A DNA stretch of 64,000 bases from an uncultured Ruminococcus sp. (GTDB lineage: Bacteria; Bacillota; Clostridia; Oscillospirales; Ruminococcaceae). The notes under the pieces were generated by a model, which worked only from the letters and a program-made list of their open reading frames with translations, was not told the origin of the DNA and searched no databases. How positions within the stretch are numbered: the stretch's first letter is position 1; each line of letters starts with the position of its first letter. The stretch spans positions 16,817 to 80,816 of the forward strand of contig CAKSJP010000008.1 of assembly GCA_934463425.1 (NCBI GenBank). Direction: 5' to 3'. The translations under genes and the position numbers were made by a program. This document shows, one piece after another, positions 51,489-59,833 of this stretch.

Positions 51489-52334
51489 TCACTTTCTCCG
51501 CACCAACGCGCCCACGCCGCAGCATCCCAGAAAGACGATCAGATCTGCAATAACGATGGTTGCACCCACCGGCGTGGAAGCCAGGATGGAGATCAGCAGC
51601 CCGGCTACGGCACAAATCACAGAGATCACCGCCGCGCAGAGGATCACTCCCCGAAAGCTCCGGAACAGCCGCATTGCAGACAGCGCCGGAAAAACGATCA
51701 GCGCCGAGGTCAGCAGCGATCCCACCAGGTTCATGGCAAGCACAATGATGACCGCAGTCACAACAGCGATCAAAAGGTTGTACATCCGCGCCCGGATGCC
51801 AGTCGCCGCTGCAAAGGTCTCATCAAAGGTAACTGCAAAAATCTTGTGGTAGAACAGCAAAAAAATCGCCATGACCACAATGGACATTCCCACGCAGACC
51901 CACACATCCGTCCGGGACAGCGTGAGGATCAGCGTCGAACCAAACAGCGTGCTGCACACATCACCGGAAATATTCGCCGATGCGGAAAACAGATTCTGCA
52001 CCAGATAGCCTACCGCCAGGGCACTCACGGAGAGCATGGCGATGGCGGCGTCTCCCTTGATCTTCGCGCTCTGGTTGGCACACAAAAGGATCACCGCGCA
52101 CAGCACCGTCACCGGCATCACCACAAGCATGCTGTTGCTGATGCGCAGCACCGATGCAATGGCAAGCGCGCCGAATGCCACATGAGAAAGCCCGTCCCCG
52201 ATCACAGAGAATCGCTTCAGCACCAGTGTCACTCCCAACAGCGAAGAGCACAGAGCGATCAGCACTCCGGCGATCAGCGCGTATTGTACAAATGAAAACG
52301 ACAAATACCCCGACAGTTCTTCCCAGATACTCAT
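51489..52334 (-). CDS. znuB: Zinc/manganese ABC transporter permease (ZnuB-like)
   Basis: 281 residues, about eight helices, ABC-3 family. FVQYALIAGVLIALCSSLLGVTLVLKR at the N-terminus, FSVIGDGLSHVAFGALAI, and DVCSTLFGSTLILT are characteristic, as is VGSLLTSALIVFPALSAMRLF. It overlaps the ATPase gene by four bases (ATGA) and completes a substrate-binding/ATPase/permease operon. Zinc rather than manganese is inferred from the His-rich binding protein. Confidence 0.9.
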   Translation of the reverse strand: MSIWEELSGYLSFSFVQYALIAGVLIALCSSLLGVTLVLKRFSVIGDGLSHVAFGALAIASVLRISNSMLVVMPVTVLCAVILLCANQSAKIKGDAAIAMLSVSALAVGYLVQNLFSASANISGDVCSTLFGSTLILTLSRTDVWVCVGMSIVVMAIFLLFYHKIFAVTFDETFAAATGIRARMYNLLIAVVTAVIIVLAMNLVGSLLTSALIVFPALSAMRLFRSFRGVILCAAVISVICAVAGLLISILASTPVGATIVIADLIVFLGCCGVGALVRRK

Positions 52335-53038
52335 ACCTCTGCACCTCCTGTGTATGCCTGACCGATACGGCTTTGCAAATAATCCGCCTTCGGGCCAAAA
52401 AACAGCGGCGTTTTACTGATGTGCAAAATATGCGATGCATACTTCACCGCCGCCTCCATGTCATGAGAGACCATGAGAATGGTGATGCCGTCCTCCCGGT
52501 TCAGCTTTGCGATCAGCTCATACAGTTCCGTCTGCGCCTTGGGATCCAGTCCGGTCACCGGTTCGTCCAGCAGCAGCATTTTCTGTGTTGCACCCAGTGC
52601 ACGCGCCAAAAGTACCCGCTGCTGCTGACCGCCGGAAAGCTCCCGATAGCACCGTTTCGCCAGATGCGTGATACCGAGCCGCTCCATGTTCTCCTGTGCC
52701 AGCTGTTTTTCCTGCCGCGTATAAAAGGGACGCAGACCGCTGCGGTTCAGACAGCCGGAGCGGACGATCTCCAATACAGATGCCGGAAAGTCCCGCTGTA
52801 CCGCTGTCTGCTGCGGCAAATAGCCGATCTCATCGGAGCGCAGCCCATCGCCGGTCTCGATCTTTCCCGCCATGGGAGATTTCAGCCCCAGGATTGCTTT
52901 CATCAGCGTGCTCTTTCCTGAACCGTTTTCCCCGACAATATACAAATAATCTCCGGCATGCACCGAAAATGTCAGATGCTCCATGACCGCTGTTCCCTCA
53001 TAGCCCAGAGTCACGTCCTTACAAGTCAATTGTGCCAT
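52331..53038 (-). CDS. znuC: Zinc ABC transporter ATP-binding protein (ZnuC-like)
   Basis: 235 residues. Walker A GENGSGKSTLM, Q-loop GYLPQQTA, signature RELSGGQQQRVLLARAL, Walker B KMLLLDEPVTGLD, switch His in MVSHDMEAAVKY. Energises zinc import. Twelve bases downstream of the binding-protein gene; RBS AAGGAGCAGGAAT. Confidence 0.93.
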   Translation of the reverse strand: MAQLTCKDVTLGYEGTAVMEHLTFSVHAGDYLYIVGENGSGKSTLMKAILGLKSPMAGKIETGDGLRSDEIGYLPQQTAVQRDFPASVLEIVRSGCLNRSGLRPFYTRQEKQLAQENMERLGITHLAKRCYRELSGGQQQRVLLARALGATQKMLLLDEPVTGLDPKAQTELYELIAKLNREDGITILMVSHDMEAAVKYASHILHISKTPLFFGPKADYLQSRIGQAYTGGAEV

Positions 53039-53050
53039 ATTCCTGCTCCT

Positions 53051-54052
53051 TCAATTCAGTGCCTGCTCCAGCACTGTATAATTCTCTTCCATTTTGGAAA
53101 GATAAGTAACGCCCTCCCGAATTTCCTTGCGGGACACCGCCTGCAGGGACTGCAGGGTGTCTATAAAGCCGTCTGAATCCGCATTTTCCAGGATCGTCCG
53201 CGCCATTGACTGATTGCTGCCCTCTATGGTCAGTACCCCCGGCAGTTCCAAAGCCTTCACCTTGTCCGACAGAAAGACGATGGTCTCAAAGCTTGCCTCG
53301 GTCTCGGCAGAACAGCCGGGAAACGCCGCGTAATATGTCAGTCCATAGTCCTCTGCCAAATAGCGGAACGGAAAGCGGTCTGCCACAACAATGGTGCTTC
53401 GCGCCGCGCTCTCCGTCATGGTCTGAAACCGGGCATCCAATGCCTGCAGCTGCTGCACATAAGCATCGCAGTTCTGGCGATAGGTGTCGGCATGCACCGG
53501 ATCTGCAGCACACAGAGCATCCCGCATGGCTTCACAGGCAAGCTGTGCCCGGCGCAGCGAAAGCCACACATGCTCATCCAGCTCCGGTTCTTCTTCCCGT
53601 TCATCGTGATCGTGGTCATGGTCATGGTCGTGGTCATGGTCGTGGTCATGGTGTTCCTCCTTCATGCCCTCCACTGTCACTTCTTCATCGGCATGCGCTG
53701 CCTCTGCCATCGAGACCAGCTGCGCCGTATGATTCTCGGTAGTGTCCAGCACATCATTGACCCAGGTATCTGACACACCGCCTACATAGCAGAACACATC
53801 TGCCCGGGCGATCTCTGCGATATCCCGCACAGAGGGCTGATAGCTGTGCAGATCCGTTCCGTTCTGCACCAGCAGTGTCAGATCTACGCCGTCCACGCCG
53901 TGGGTCAGCTGGCGCGCCCAGTCATACTCCGGAAAGATGGTGCAGACCACCTGAAGCCGGCCGTCCGGCTTCGGCAGCGTGCCGCCGCATCCTCCCAAAA
54001 AGACGCTCCACCCCAGGCAGAGCGTCAGCAAAAATGCAAATCTGCGTTTCAT
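53051..54052 (-). CDS. znuA: Zinc-binding lipoprotein with His-Asp loop (ZnuA-like)
   Basis: 333 residues, cluster A-I solute-binding protein. Lipoprotein signal MKRRFAFLLTLCLGWSVFLG followed by GC (lipobox FLGGC). The metal site probably uses His in GTDLHSYQPS, His in DEHVWLSLRRAQ and His/Asp/Glu further on (VADRFPFRYLAEDYG; IEGSNQSM replaces the usual final ligand region). Residues about 135-151 are HHDHDHDHDHDHDHDHD, a flexible loop that collects Zn ions. First gene of znuA-znuC-znuB. Confidence 0.92.
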   Translation of the reverse strand: MKRRFAFLLTLCLGWSVFLGGCGGTLPKPDGRLQVVCTIFPEYDWARQLTHGVDGVDLTLLVQNGTDLHSYQPSVRDIAEIARADVFCYVGGVSDTWVNDVLDTTENHTAQLVSMAEAAHADEEVTVEGMKEEHHDHDHDHDHDHDHDHDEREEEPELDEHVWLSLRRAQLACEAMRDALCAADPVHADTYRQNCDAYVQQLQALDARFQTMTESAARSTIVVADRFPFRYLAEDYGLTYYAAFPGCSAETEASFETIVFLSDKVKALELPGVLTIEGSNQSMARTILENADSDGFIDTLQSLQAVSRKEIREGVTYLSKMEENYTVLEQALN

Positions 54053-54096
54053 AACCTCTCACTTTCTATCGATATCCCTGAACTCAAAACTGAAAT

Positions 54097-54147
54097 TGAA
54101 AACGATTTTCATATTTGAATTATAACACATTTCCGATGAGCTGTCAA
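54097..54147 (-). promoter_or_regulatory. Promoter and Zur/Fur-type operator of the zinc importer
   Basis: TTGACA (54142-54147), 17 bases, TATAAT (54119-54124) on the minus strand. Immediately after, TGAAAATCGTTTTCA (54097-54111) is a palindrome with 6-bp perfect arms, close to the 7-1-7 pattern bound by Fur-family repressors, at the transcription start. With a zinc operon downstream, Zur is the likely regulator. Confidence 0.78.
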
Positions 54148-54187
54148 GGGGAAAAACAGGATTTTTACGGATTCTGACTGGAAACAC

Positions 54188-54216
54188 TTGACGAAAGCAC
54201 AGAAATGTAGTACAAT
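54188..54216 (+). promoter_or_regulatory. Promoter of the 85-residue protein gene
   Basis: TTGACG (54188-54193), 17 bases, TACAAT (54211-54216). Confidence 0.82.
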
Positions 54217-54251
54217 AAAAATGATATGACTCGGAAAGGAGCAAAAAAACG

Positions 54252-54509
54252 ATGCTGACAGAAAAAATGACTTACACCGTCTCTACCATTACCCCGAATA
54301 CCGAAGTAGGAGACATTGTCTATGTAAAGTCGCTGGATTCCGGCGCACATGCCATCGGCGAGGTAACTGCGATCTATGCCCACGGTGTACTGGTAGATCT
54401 CTATATGGCAAAACCCATCGAAGAAGCTGTCTTTGAAGCAGGCAGAAAGCTGTATCCGGAATTTGTCAATATGCATATGTCCAACAACAGCACTGCCGCA
54501 GAACAGTAA
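54252..54509 (+). CDS. Small soluble protein of unknown function
   Basis: 85 residues. It begins MLTEKMTYTVSTITPNTEVG; the middle EVGDIVYVKSLDSGAHAIGE has the look of a small SH3/KOW-like beta barrel, followed by a helix and a disordered tail with Asn/Ser/Thr/Ala. No family recognised. It has a clear promoter, an AAAGGAGC ribosome site and a terminator, so it is very likely expressed. It is divergent from the zinc operon with ~200 bases between starts. Confidence 0.75.
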   Translation: MLTEKMTYTVSTITPNTEVGDIVYVKSLDSGAHAIGEVTAIYAHGVLVDLYMAKPIEEAVFEAGRKLYPEFVNMHMSNNSTAAEQ

Positions 54510-54597
54510 GCATCCGGGCATATACAGGCTGCGCCTGAAGCGATGAGAAACCGTCTCTCAGGCGGACGACCTGCGGTGCTGCCGTATCCCCAAAAAT

Positions 54598-54648
54598 CAA
54601 AACAGCCGGGAAAGTGCGCCTGCACCTTCCCGGCTGTTTTTCTTTTCC
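54598..54648. terminator. Bidirectional terminator
   Basis: AACAGCCGGGAA and TTCCCGGCTGTT form a strong stem around an ~18-base loop, with T-run on the plus side and A-run on the other, between convergent genes. A second G/C hairpin (CGCCTGA...TCAGGCG) lies at about 54530-54565. Confidence 0.88.
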
Positions 54649-54649
54649 T

Positions 54650-55591
54650 TTATGAATAACGCTGCCGCTTCCAGATGCGATCCAGAAGCAGTCCCACCAG
54701 AAATGCCGCAATGTCTCCGAAGGTGGAGATGAGCCGCATGGTGACGGCATACAGCATAATGGTATTGGTATCCAGAAAGCTGCCGCACATCAGCATCATC
54801 ACTGCCTCGCGGATGCCGATGCCGCCCGGCGCGCCTGGTGTAATAAAGCCGATGATCCAGGAGAACAGATACGTTCCCAGGAACAGTCCCAGCTTTTCCG
54901 CCGGAACATCGAACAGAAACACTGCCGGAACAGCATACATGGCAGTGGAAATGATATACTGCGCCACATACAGCAGGAATACACCCAGTACCCGGATCAG
55001 GATCTTCCGGTTCAGCAGCTTGCGGTACTTTTCAAAATAGCGCTGCAGCGGTTCGCGAAATTTCCAGCGGAGCAGCAGAAACAGCAGTACCAGCACGGCG
55101 ATCCCTGCGCCGAGCACCAGGAGAAAATTCGTACTGTAGGTTCGGATCAGCTCCAGCATGTTTTTCCCCATCAGCACCACAATGAGCAGCAGCGGTGTCA
55201 CCATGGAGCAGACGATATCCAGAACAGTGGCACAGGCTACATCCACATGACTGATCTTCAGATCTGCCGCAAGCTGATTGCGCCCCACATACTGAAAAAT
55301 GTTCCCCGGCACATATTTCATCAGATTGGACTTGGTATACACCGGAAGCGCATCCTTCATAGGAATGTTTGTCCCGGACAGGATCCGCACAAACCGCACC
55401 CAGGGCATGGACATAAACAGGATCACTGCCGTCTGTACCAGTACACAGCCGCCGATCAGCGCGATGATCCGACCGGAGGCGAACATCGACCAGTCCACAT
55501 CCATGGTCACGATTTTTTTCACCACAAACACCAGGGCGATCACGGTGACAATGGTTCCGATCACCTTATAATATTTTTTGAAAAAACGCAT
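54650..55591 (-). CDS. Lysylphosphatidylglycerol synthase-like/UPF0104 membrane protein
   Basis: 313 residues, about eight helices. It matches the flippase-like membrane domain of MprF and AglD-type proteins: SMPWVRFVRILSGTNIPMKDAL, KYVPGNIFQYVGR near the N-terminus and FITPGAPGGIGIREAVMMLM near the C-terminus. It lacks the soluble aminoacyl transferase domain, so it probably moves or holds a lipid-linked substrate rather than making lysyl-PG. Single gene with own promoter. Confidence 0.85.
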   Translation of the reverse strand: MRFFKKYYKVIGTIVTVIALVFVVKKIVTMDVDWSMFASGRIIALIGGCVLVQTAVILFMSMPWVRFVRILSGTNIPMKDALPVYTKSNLMKYVPGNIFQYVGRNQLAADLKISHVDVACATVLDIVCSMVTPLLLIVVLMGKNMLELIRTYSTNFLLVLGAGIAVLVLLFLLLRWKFREPLQRYFEKYRKLLNRKILIRVLGVFLLYVAQYIISTAMYAVPAVFLFDVPAEKLGLFLGTYLFSWIIGFITPGAPGGIGIREAVMMLMCGSFLDTNTIMLYAVTMRLISTFGDIAAFLVGLLLDRIWKRQRYS

Positions 55592-55644
55592 AGAAAATCC
55601 TTTCCGCCACGCCGTCAGACATGGCGTGATATGACATTGTCCTT

Positions 55645-55673
55645 ATTGTAGCATGTTTTGACAGGATTGTCAA
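55645..55673 (-). promoter_or_regulatory. Promoter of the UPF0104 gene
   Basis: TTGACA (55668-55673), 17 bases, TACAAT (55645-55650) on the minus strand. Confidence 0.85.
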
Positions 55674-55711
55674 TTGTGCGGATGCCACCGCCGGCAGAAT
55701 GCGGCGCTGTC

Positions 55712-55740
55712 TTGCAAACATATTCCGCTTATGGTATAAT
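55712..55740 (+). promoter_or_regulatory. Promoter of radA
   Basis: TTGCAA (55712-55717), 17 bases, TATAAT (55735-55740). Confidence 0.8.
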
Positions 55741-55749
55741 ACAAATATA

Positions 55750-55787
55750 AGATAACACCGCACCATCTTTTTGCAGTGTTTTATCGG
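55750..55787. repeat. Dispersed palindrome copy in the radA leader
   Basis: AGATAACACCGCA and TGCAGTGTTTTAT are inverted arms; it begins about ten bases after the -10 box, so the transcript would start with this hairpin. Confidence 0.6.
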
Positions 55788-55809
55788 CTTTGAGAAAGGA
55801 GAACTGCTG

Positions 55810-57201
55810 ATGGCGAAGCCAAAAACAATTTATCGCTGCACCGAATGCGGATATGAAAGCGCCAAATGGAACGGCAAGTGCCCATCCTGCGGGGCTTGGA
55901 ATACATTGGAGGAAGATGTGCCGCTGCCTGCACAGGCAGTGGGGAACAGCCGCCGCAAGCCGGTGGATCTGTCCGACAGGATTCAGGAACTGGACGAGGT
56001 GGATACCACAGCGGATGTGCGGTATCATACCGGCGTGGGCGAACTGGACCGGGTGCTGGGCGGCGGTCTGGTGCGCGGTTCTATTGTCCTGCTGGGCGGC
56101 GAACCGGGCATCGGAAAAAGTACGCTGCTGCTGCAGATCTGTCAGTATTTCGGAGAAAAGCACAGTGTGCTCTATGTTTCCGGGGAAGAATCCGCCAAGC
56201 AGATCAAGCTGCGGGCACAGCGCCTGGGCGTGACAACCAAAAGCTTATACCTGCTCACTGTAACAGATGCCCAGAGCATTTGCGACACCATTTCTGCAAG
56301 CCGGCCGGATATTGTCATCATTGACTCCATTCAGACCATGCGCATGGAAGAGATCTCTTCCAGTCCCGGCAGTCTGACGCAGGTGCGGGAGTGTACCAAT
56401 CTGTTTATGCATACGGCAAAACAGCTGGACATCCCGATCTGGATCGTGGGACATGTCAACAAAGACGGTGCCATTGCCGGACCAAAGGTCATGGAGCATA
56501 TTGTGGATACAGTGCTCTACTTCGAGGGAGAGCGCAATCTCTCCTATCGGCTGCTTCGGGCAGTGAAAAACCGCTATGGCTCTACCAATGAGATCGGCGT
56601 GTTTGAGATGCAGGACAGCGGCTTGCATGAAGTGCCGAATCCGTCCGCCATGCTCCTGGACGGCAGACCTCATGGTGTATCCGGCACCTGCGTGACTTGT
56701 ATGATGGAAGGTTCCCGGCCGATCCTGGCGGAGATCCAGGTGCTTGCCACCAAAAGCGGTTTCTCCGCGCCCCGGCGGCAGACCCAGGGCTTTGACTATA
56801 GCCGCATGGTGATCCTCATTGCCGTGTTGGAAAAGCACCTGGGACTGTTCTTCGGGACGCTGGACGTTTATCTGAATGTGGTGGGCGGCTTTCAGCTGGA
56901 TGAGCCGGCAGGCGATCTGGCGGCAGTGCTGTGTCTGTATTCCTCTCTGGTGGACAAGCCCATTTCAGAAAAAACGGTGGCATTCGGAGAAGTGGGACTG
57001 GGCGGAGAAGTCCGCGGCATCTCCCACATACGGCGGCGCGTACAGGAGGCAGAGCGCATGGGCTTCACTCGCTGCATTGTGCCGCAGCAGTGCCTGCACG
57101 AGCTGAAAGGCGGCTCGTATCAGATCCGCATCGCCGGTGTGCGCAATCTGCGCCAGGCGTTTTCCGTATTGGAAAAAGACGCAAGGGAGACCGAGGCATA
57201 G
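55810..57201 (+). CDS. radA: DNA repair protein RadA/Sms
   Basis: 463 residues, full length. A RecA-like helicase that drives branch migration in recombination repair. Zinc finger at the N-terminus (Cys10, Cys13, Cys24, Cys27 in YRCTECGYESAKWNGKCPSC), Walker A GGEPGIGKSTLL, the RadA-specific KNRYGSTNEIG motif, Walker B region IVIIDSIQTM, and a C-terminal Lon-like domain (FGEVGLGGEVRGI). The ATG at 55810 with AAAGGAGAACTGCTG gives the conserved start MAKPK. Confidence 0.97.
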   Translation: MAKPKTIYRCTECGYESAKWNGKCPSCGAWNTLEEDVPLPAQAVGNSRRKPVDLSDRIQELDEVDTTADVRYHTGVGELDRVLGGGLVRGSIVLLGGEPGIGKSTLLLQICQYFGEKHSVLYVSGEESAKQIKLRAQRLGVTTKSLYLLTVTDAQSICDTISASRPDIVIIDSIQTMRMEEISSSPGSLTQVRECTNLFMHTAKQLDIPIWIVGHVNKDGAIAGPKVMEHIVDTVLYFEGERNLSYRLLRAVKNRYGSTNEIGVFEMQDSGLHEVPNPSAMLLDGRPHGVSGTCVTCMMEGSRPILAEIQVLATKSGFSAPRRQTQGFDYSRMVILIAVLEKHLGLFFGTLDVYLNVVGGFQLDEPAGDLAAVLCLYSSLVDKPISEKTVAFGEVGLGGEVRGISHIRRRVQEAERMGFTRCIVPQQCLHELKGGSYQIRIAGVRNLRQAFSVLEKDARETEA

Positions 57202-57219
57202 GCTCTTTTCGGAAAATAT

Positions 57220-57269
57220 AAGGCAACACCGCACAAAGCCGTCAGGCGGGCATTATGCGGCATTGCCAT
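57220..57269. repeat. Full copy of dispersed palindrome after radA
   Basis: AAGGCAACACCGCACAAAG and CATTATGCGGCATTGCC are inverted arms with a CCGTCAGGCGG-type loop nearly the same as the 15845 copy (CCGTCAGACAGA). Confidence 0.75.
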
Positions 57270-57270
57270 A

Positions 57271-57322
57271 ACAAACGCATCCTGTCCGGCCGTTTTTTGA
57301 CCGGATGGGATGCGTTTTTCGT
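57271..57322. terminator. Bidirectional terminator between radA and amidase
   Basis: AACGCATCC-TGTCCGG and CCGGATGGGATGCGTT pair, ending TTTTTCG on the plus strand. Confidence 0.85.
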
Positions 57323-57329
57323 CCATATC

Positions 57330-58058
57330 CTATTTTTCTCCCAGGTATTGATTCAGCCCCGAAAAAAGGGTAAATGCTACCTTCTGCTGATACTCCTCTG
57401 ATTCCAGCAGCGCTGCCTCTTCCGGATTGGACAAAAAGCCGCATTCCGCCATGACAGTGGGATTTTCGCTGAAATAACAAAGGTACAGTTCTTTGCCGCA
57501 CTGCTTGATCTCCCGCGCATTGTCCGGCTGCAGCTGCGTCACAAATGCGTTTTGCAGAGCCTGCGCCAGTGCACCGCTGCCTTTTACATTGTCGGAATAA
57601 AACATCTGCGCACCGGAATATGCCGGGTCGGTAAACTGGTTCTGGTGTACGGAAATACACACCGCATTGTCATACTGATTGAACAGCGCCAGGCGGTTAT
57701 CCATATCAGAGCTTTTCTGATTGGCGATGCCCTCAATGCCGTCGTCATGGATGCTTTTGTCCGTGTCGCGCGTGACCTCAACGGTATAGCCCTCCATGCG
57801 CAGCAGATCGCGCAAGTGCAAAAGAATGTTCAGATTGATGCCCTTTTCCGGCACATCGTGCACAGAAACACAGCCGCCGTCTGCGCCGCCGTGTCCGGCA
57901 TCCAGTACAATGACCGGAGCTTCCTTTTTGGGTGCGGTCATTGTTGTAACGGCGTGCCGGATCCGCGTGCCGCCAAAGTAGATCGCTGCCACGCTGACAG
58001 CGCTGACGGTGAGGATCAGCCCGGTTCGTTTCCATATGGTTTTCCAAGTGCATTGCAT
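57330..58058 (-). CDS. N-acetylmuramoyl-L-alanine amidase (CwlD-like)
   Basis: 242 residues. N-terminal signal-anchor helix (residues 12-27, GLILTVSAVSVAAIYF), then an Amidase_3 domain: VIVLDAGHGGADGG with the first zinc His, a Glu ligand in EKGINLN, the third ligand in CISVHQNQF and the catalytic Glu in VMAECGFLSNPEE. It cleaves the stem peptide from muramic acid, as CwlD does in spore cortex or cell separation. The ATG at 58058 has AGGAGG eight bases upstream; starting further upstream would overlap the next gene. Last gene of YdcF-MBL-amidase. Confidence 0.92.
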   Translation of the reverse strand: MQCTWKTIWKRTGLILTVSAVSVAAIYFGGTRIRHAVTTMTAPKKEAPVIVLDAGHGGADGGCVSVHDVPEKGINLNILLHLRDLLRMEGYTVEVTRDTDKSIHDDGIEGIANQKSSDMDNRLALFNQYDNAVCISVHQNQFTDPAYSGAQMFYSDNVKGSGALAQALQNAFVTQLQPDNAREIKQCGKELYLCYFSENPTVMAECGFLSNPEEAALLESEEYQQKVAFTLFSGLNQYLGEK

Positions 58059-58111
58059 ACCCATGTCCTCCTGCATGCTTTTTGCTTCATGGTATGCAGA
58101 AGGGCGGCAGC

Positions 58112-58843
58112 TTATGCCTGCTCTGCCCGTTTCAGCCGCCGCTGAAACCATGTCAGCAGCTCGGTTTTGGACATGGCTTTTTGGTGCGCCGGCTGTGCCA
58201 GCTGAAATTCCAGAGGCTCCAGTTCCCGGATCAGCTGCCGCAGCTTTTCCGGCCGTTCTGTCCAGGTATCCCCCACCAGTTCCTGATAGACGGCATCTCC
58301 CAGAAAAACCATCTGTTCCTCCTTTACCCAGACGATCACCGTATCCCGTGCGTGGGCGCTGGTCACATGCTGTAGCACGCAGGTGCAGTTGCCCAGATCC
58401 AGCGTCATCTGTTCTGAAAAGATCAGCGTGGGGAGCACCACCCGAATCTGCTCCGGCTCAGGAAAATGTGCCTGAATGCGCGGCGCACAGAGCTGCGGCA
58501 CAATGCCCTTCCGGACATTTTCCACCAGTGCGTCCGGTGTCCAGCGCAGCCGGGAAACCAGTTCCAGAGACTGCCGTGTCTGCACACAGGCGACAGACGG
58601 GATTTGCAGCGCCGAAAGCCCGAAGCAGTGATCCCAGTGAGAATGGGTCAGCACCGTAAAGCTTGGCTGCGGAAATCCGGCTTTTTCCACTGCGGCGCGA
58701 TAATCCGCCACATGCTCCGGGGTGTTTCCGGCATCTACCATCAGAGAAAACCGGTCACCCCGAATGTACCCCAAAACCGGACGGTCGTTTTCCTGAGAAA
58801 ACGGCAGCTGATATACCCGCGGGGTCAATTGTTCCAGTTGCAT
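58112..58843 (-). CDS. MBL-fold metallohydrolase
   Basis: 243 residues. Metallo-beta-lactamase fold with FTVLTHSHWDHCFGLS (HxHxDH variant THSHWDH), a second His in VTSAHARDTVIVWV, and GDAVYQEL with the bridging Asp; PAHQKAMSK supplies the last His. Probable hydrolase of a thioester or other small metabolite; substrate unknown. It lies 21 bases after the YdcF-family gene. Confidence 0.88.
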   Translation of the reverse strand: MQLEQLTPRVYQLPFSQENDRPVLGYIRGDRFSLMVDAGNTPEHVADYRAAVEKAGFPQPSFTVLTHSHWDHCFGLSALQIPSVACVQTRQSLELVSRLRWTPDALVENVRKGIVPQLCAPRIQAHFPEPEQIRVVLPTLIFSEQMTLDLGNCTCVLQHVTSAHARDTVIVWVKEEQMVFLGDAVYQELVGDTWTERPEKLRQLIRELEPLEFQLAQPAHQKAMSKTELLTWFQRRLKRAEQA

Positions 58844-58864
58844 TGCAATACCTCCTCTGTGAGA

Positions 58865-59629
58865 TCAACCGTGTCCGAACACCAACAGCTGAAACAGCGC
58901 CATCCACTCGCGCACCCAATAGGTCGGCACATACAGCGGATTGGTTTTTGCGCTTTCGCTCTCCGAGGACAGCCCGGCGCGTTTTGCCAGAAGGGAAGCG
59001 CGGTACTGGTGAAAACCGTCTGTCACAATAACGATGTGATTGGACAGTCCTTGTTCCTGCAGGATCGCCGCGGCGTGTTCCAGGTTCTCCTGGGTGTCCT
59101 GAGATGTTGTTTCCGCAAGAATGCGCTCTTCCGGAATGCCCTGTGCCACAAGCCAGTCCTTCATGGCCTGTCCCTCCGGGATATCCTCTCCTGCCCCCTG
59201 ACCGCCGGTGGTGATGCAAAGCACTTCCGGATTCGCTTCCAGGTATGTCTTTGCAGCATCCAGACGCCGGAGCAACATACGGCTGGGACGTGTGCCGCGC
59301 ACCTTGCAGCCCAGCACCACAACCGTTTCCGGCGATACAGGGCGATGGGAGATGGTGCGCGCCATCTGCACAGACATCACAGCAGAAAATGTCAGCCCGG
59401 CGGCGATCAGAACAGCTGCCGCAGACAAACTGATCTTTCCGCCAAGGTGTCCCCATACCTGGCGTATCCAGCGGGCAAAGACTGCCGGAAACAATGTGAC
59501 AAACAACAAAAACAGGCAGCCCAGAATGCCTGCCAGATTGCCGGGATTGCACATACGCTTGAAAATGGGAAATACAAAAAAGAACAGCAGCACCAGCTCC
59601 GGCAGGAGCAGCAGATAACGTAATTTCAT
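58865..59629 (-). CDS. YdcF/ElyC (DUF218) family membrane protein
   Basis: 254 residues: three or four N-terminal helices (residues 1-88), then a DUF218 domain starting TVVVLGCKVRGTRPSRMLLRRLDAA, with TTGGQGAGEDIPEGQAM, ILAETTSQDTQENL and IVIVTDGFHQYRASLLA. ElyC/SanA relatives affect envelope integrity and lipid-carrier use. RBS GAAAGGAAGCACT. First gene of a cell-envelope operon with an amidase at its end. Confidence 0.88.
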   Translation of the reverse strand: MKLRYLLLLPELVLLFFFVFPIFKRMCNPGNLAGILGCLFLLFVTLFPAVFARWIRQVWGHLGGKISLSAAAVLIAAGLTFSAVMSVQMARTISHRPVSPETVVVLGCKVRGTRPSRMLLRRLDAAKTYLEANPEVLCITTGGQGAGEDIPEGQAMKDWLVAQGIPEERILAETTSQDTQENLEHAAAILQEQGLSNHIVIVTDGFHQYRASLLAKRAGLSSESESAKTNPLYVPTYWVREWMALFQLLVFGHG

Positions 59630-59665
59630 AGTGCTTCCTTTCTATCACAACGAAATGTCTATTGA

Positions 59666-59703
59666 TTACAGCAGCATCGCATAAGCTTTGTGCGTTACTG
59701 CTT
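59666..59703. repeat. Dispersed palindrome copy in the YdcF-operon leader
   Basis: AGCAGCATCGCATAAG and CTTTGTGCGTTACTGCT are inverted arms; it sits between promoter and gene. Confidence 0.6.
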
Positions 59704-59707
59704 TATG

Positions 59708-59737
59708 ATTATAGCATAGTTTTATCGTTTGTGTCAA
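59708..59737 (-). promoter_or_regulatory. Promoter of the YdcF-MBL-amidase operon
   Basis: TTGACA (59732-59737), 18 bases, TATAAT (59708-59713) on the minus strand. Confidence 0.85.
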
Positions 59738-59763
59738 TCCTTTCGGCATTTGCATTCAAACCG

Positions 59764-59804
59764 CAAAACAGCCGTCCCACATTTCTGTGAAACGGCTGCT
59801 TCTA
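59764..59804 (-). terminator. Terminator of htpG
   Basis: GCAGCCGT and ACGGCTG pair around a 16-base loop and are followed by TTTTGC on the minus strand. Confidence 0.7.
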
Positions 59805-59833
59805 TGACAACAGCTATGGCTGTATCGCTGCTG

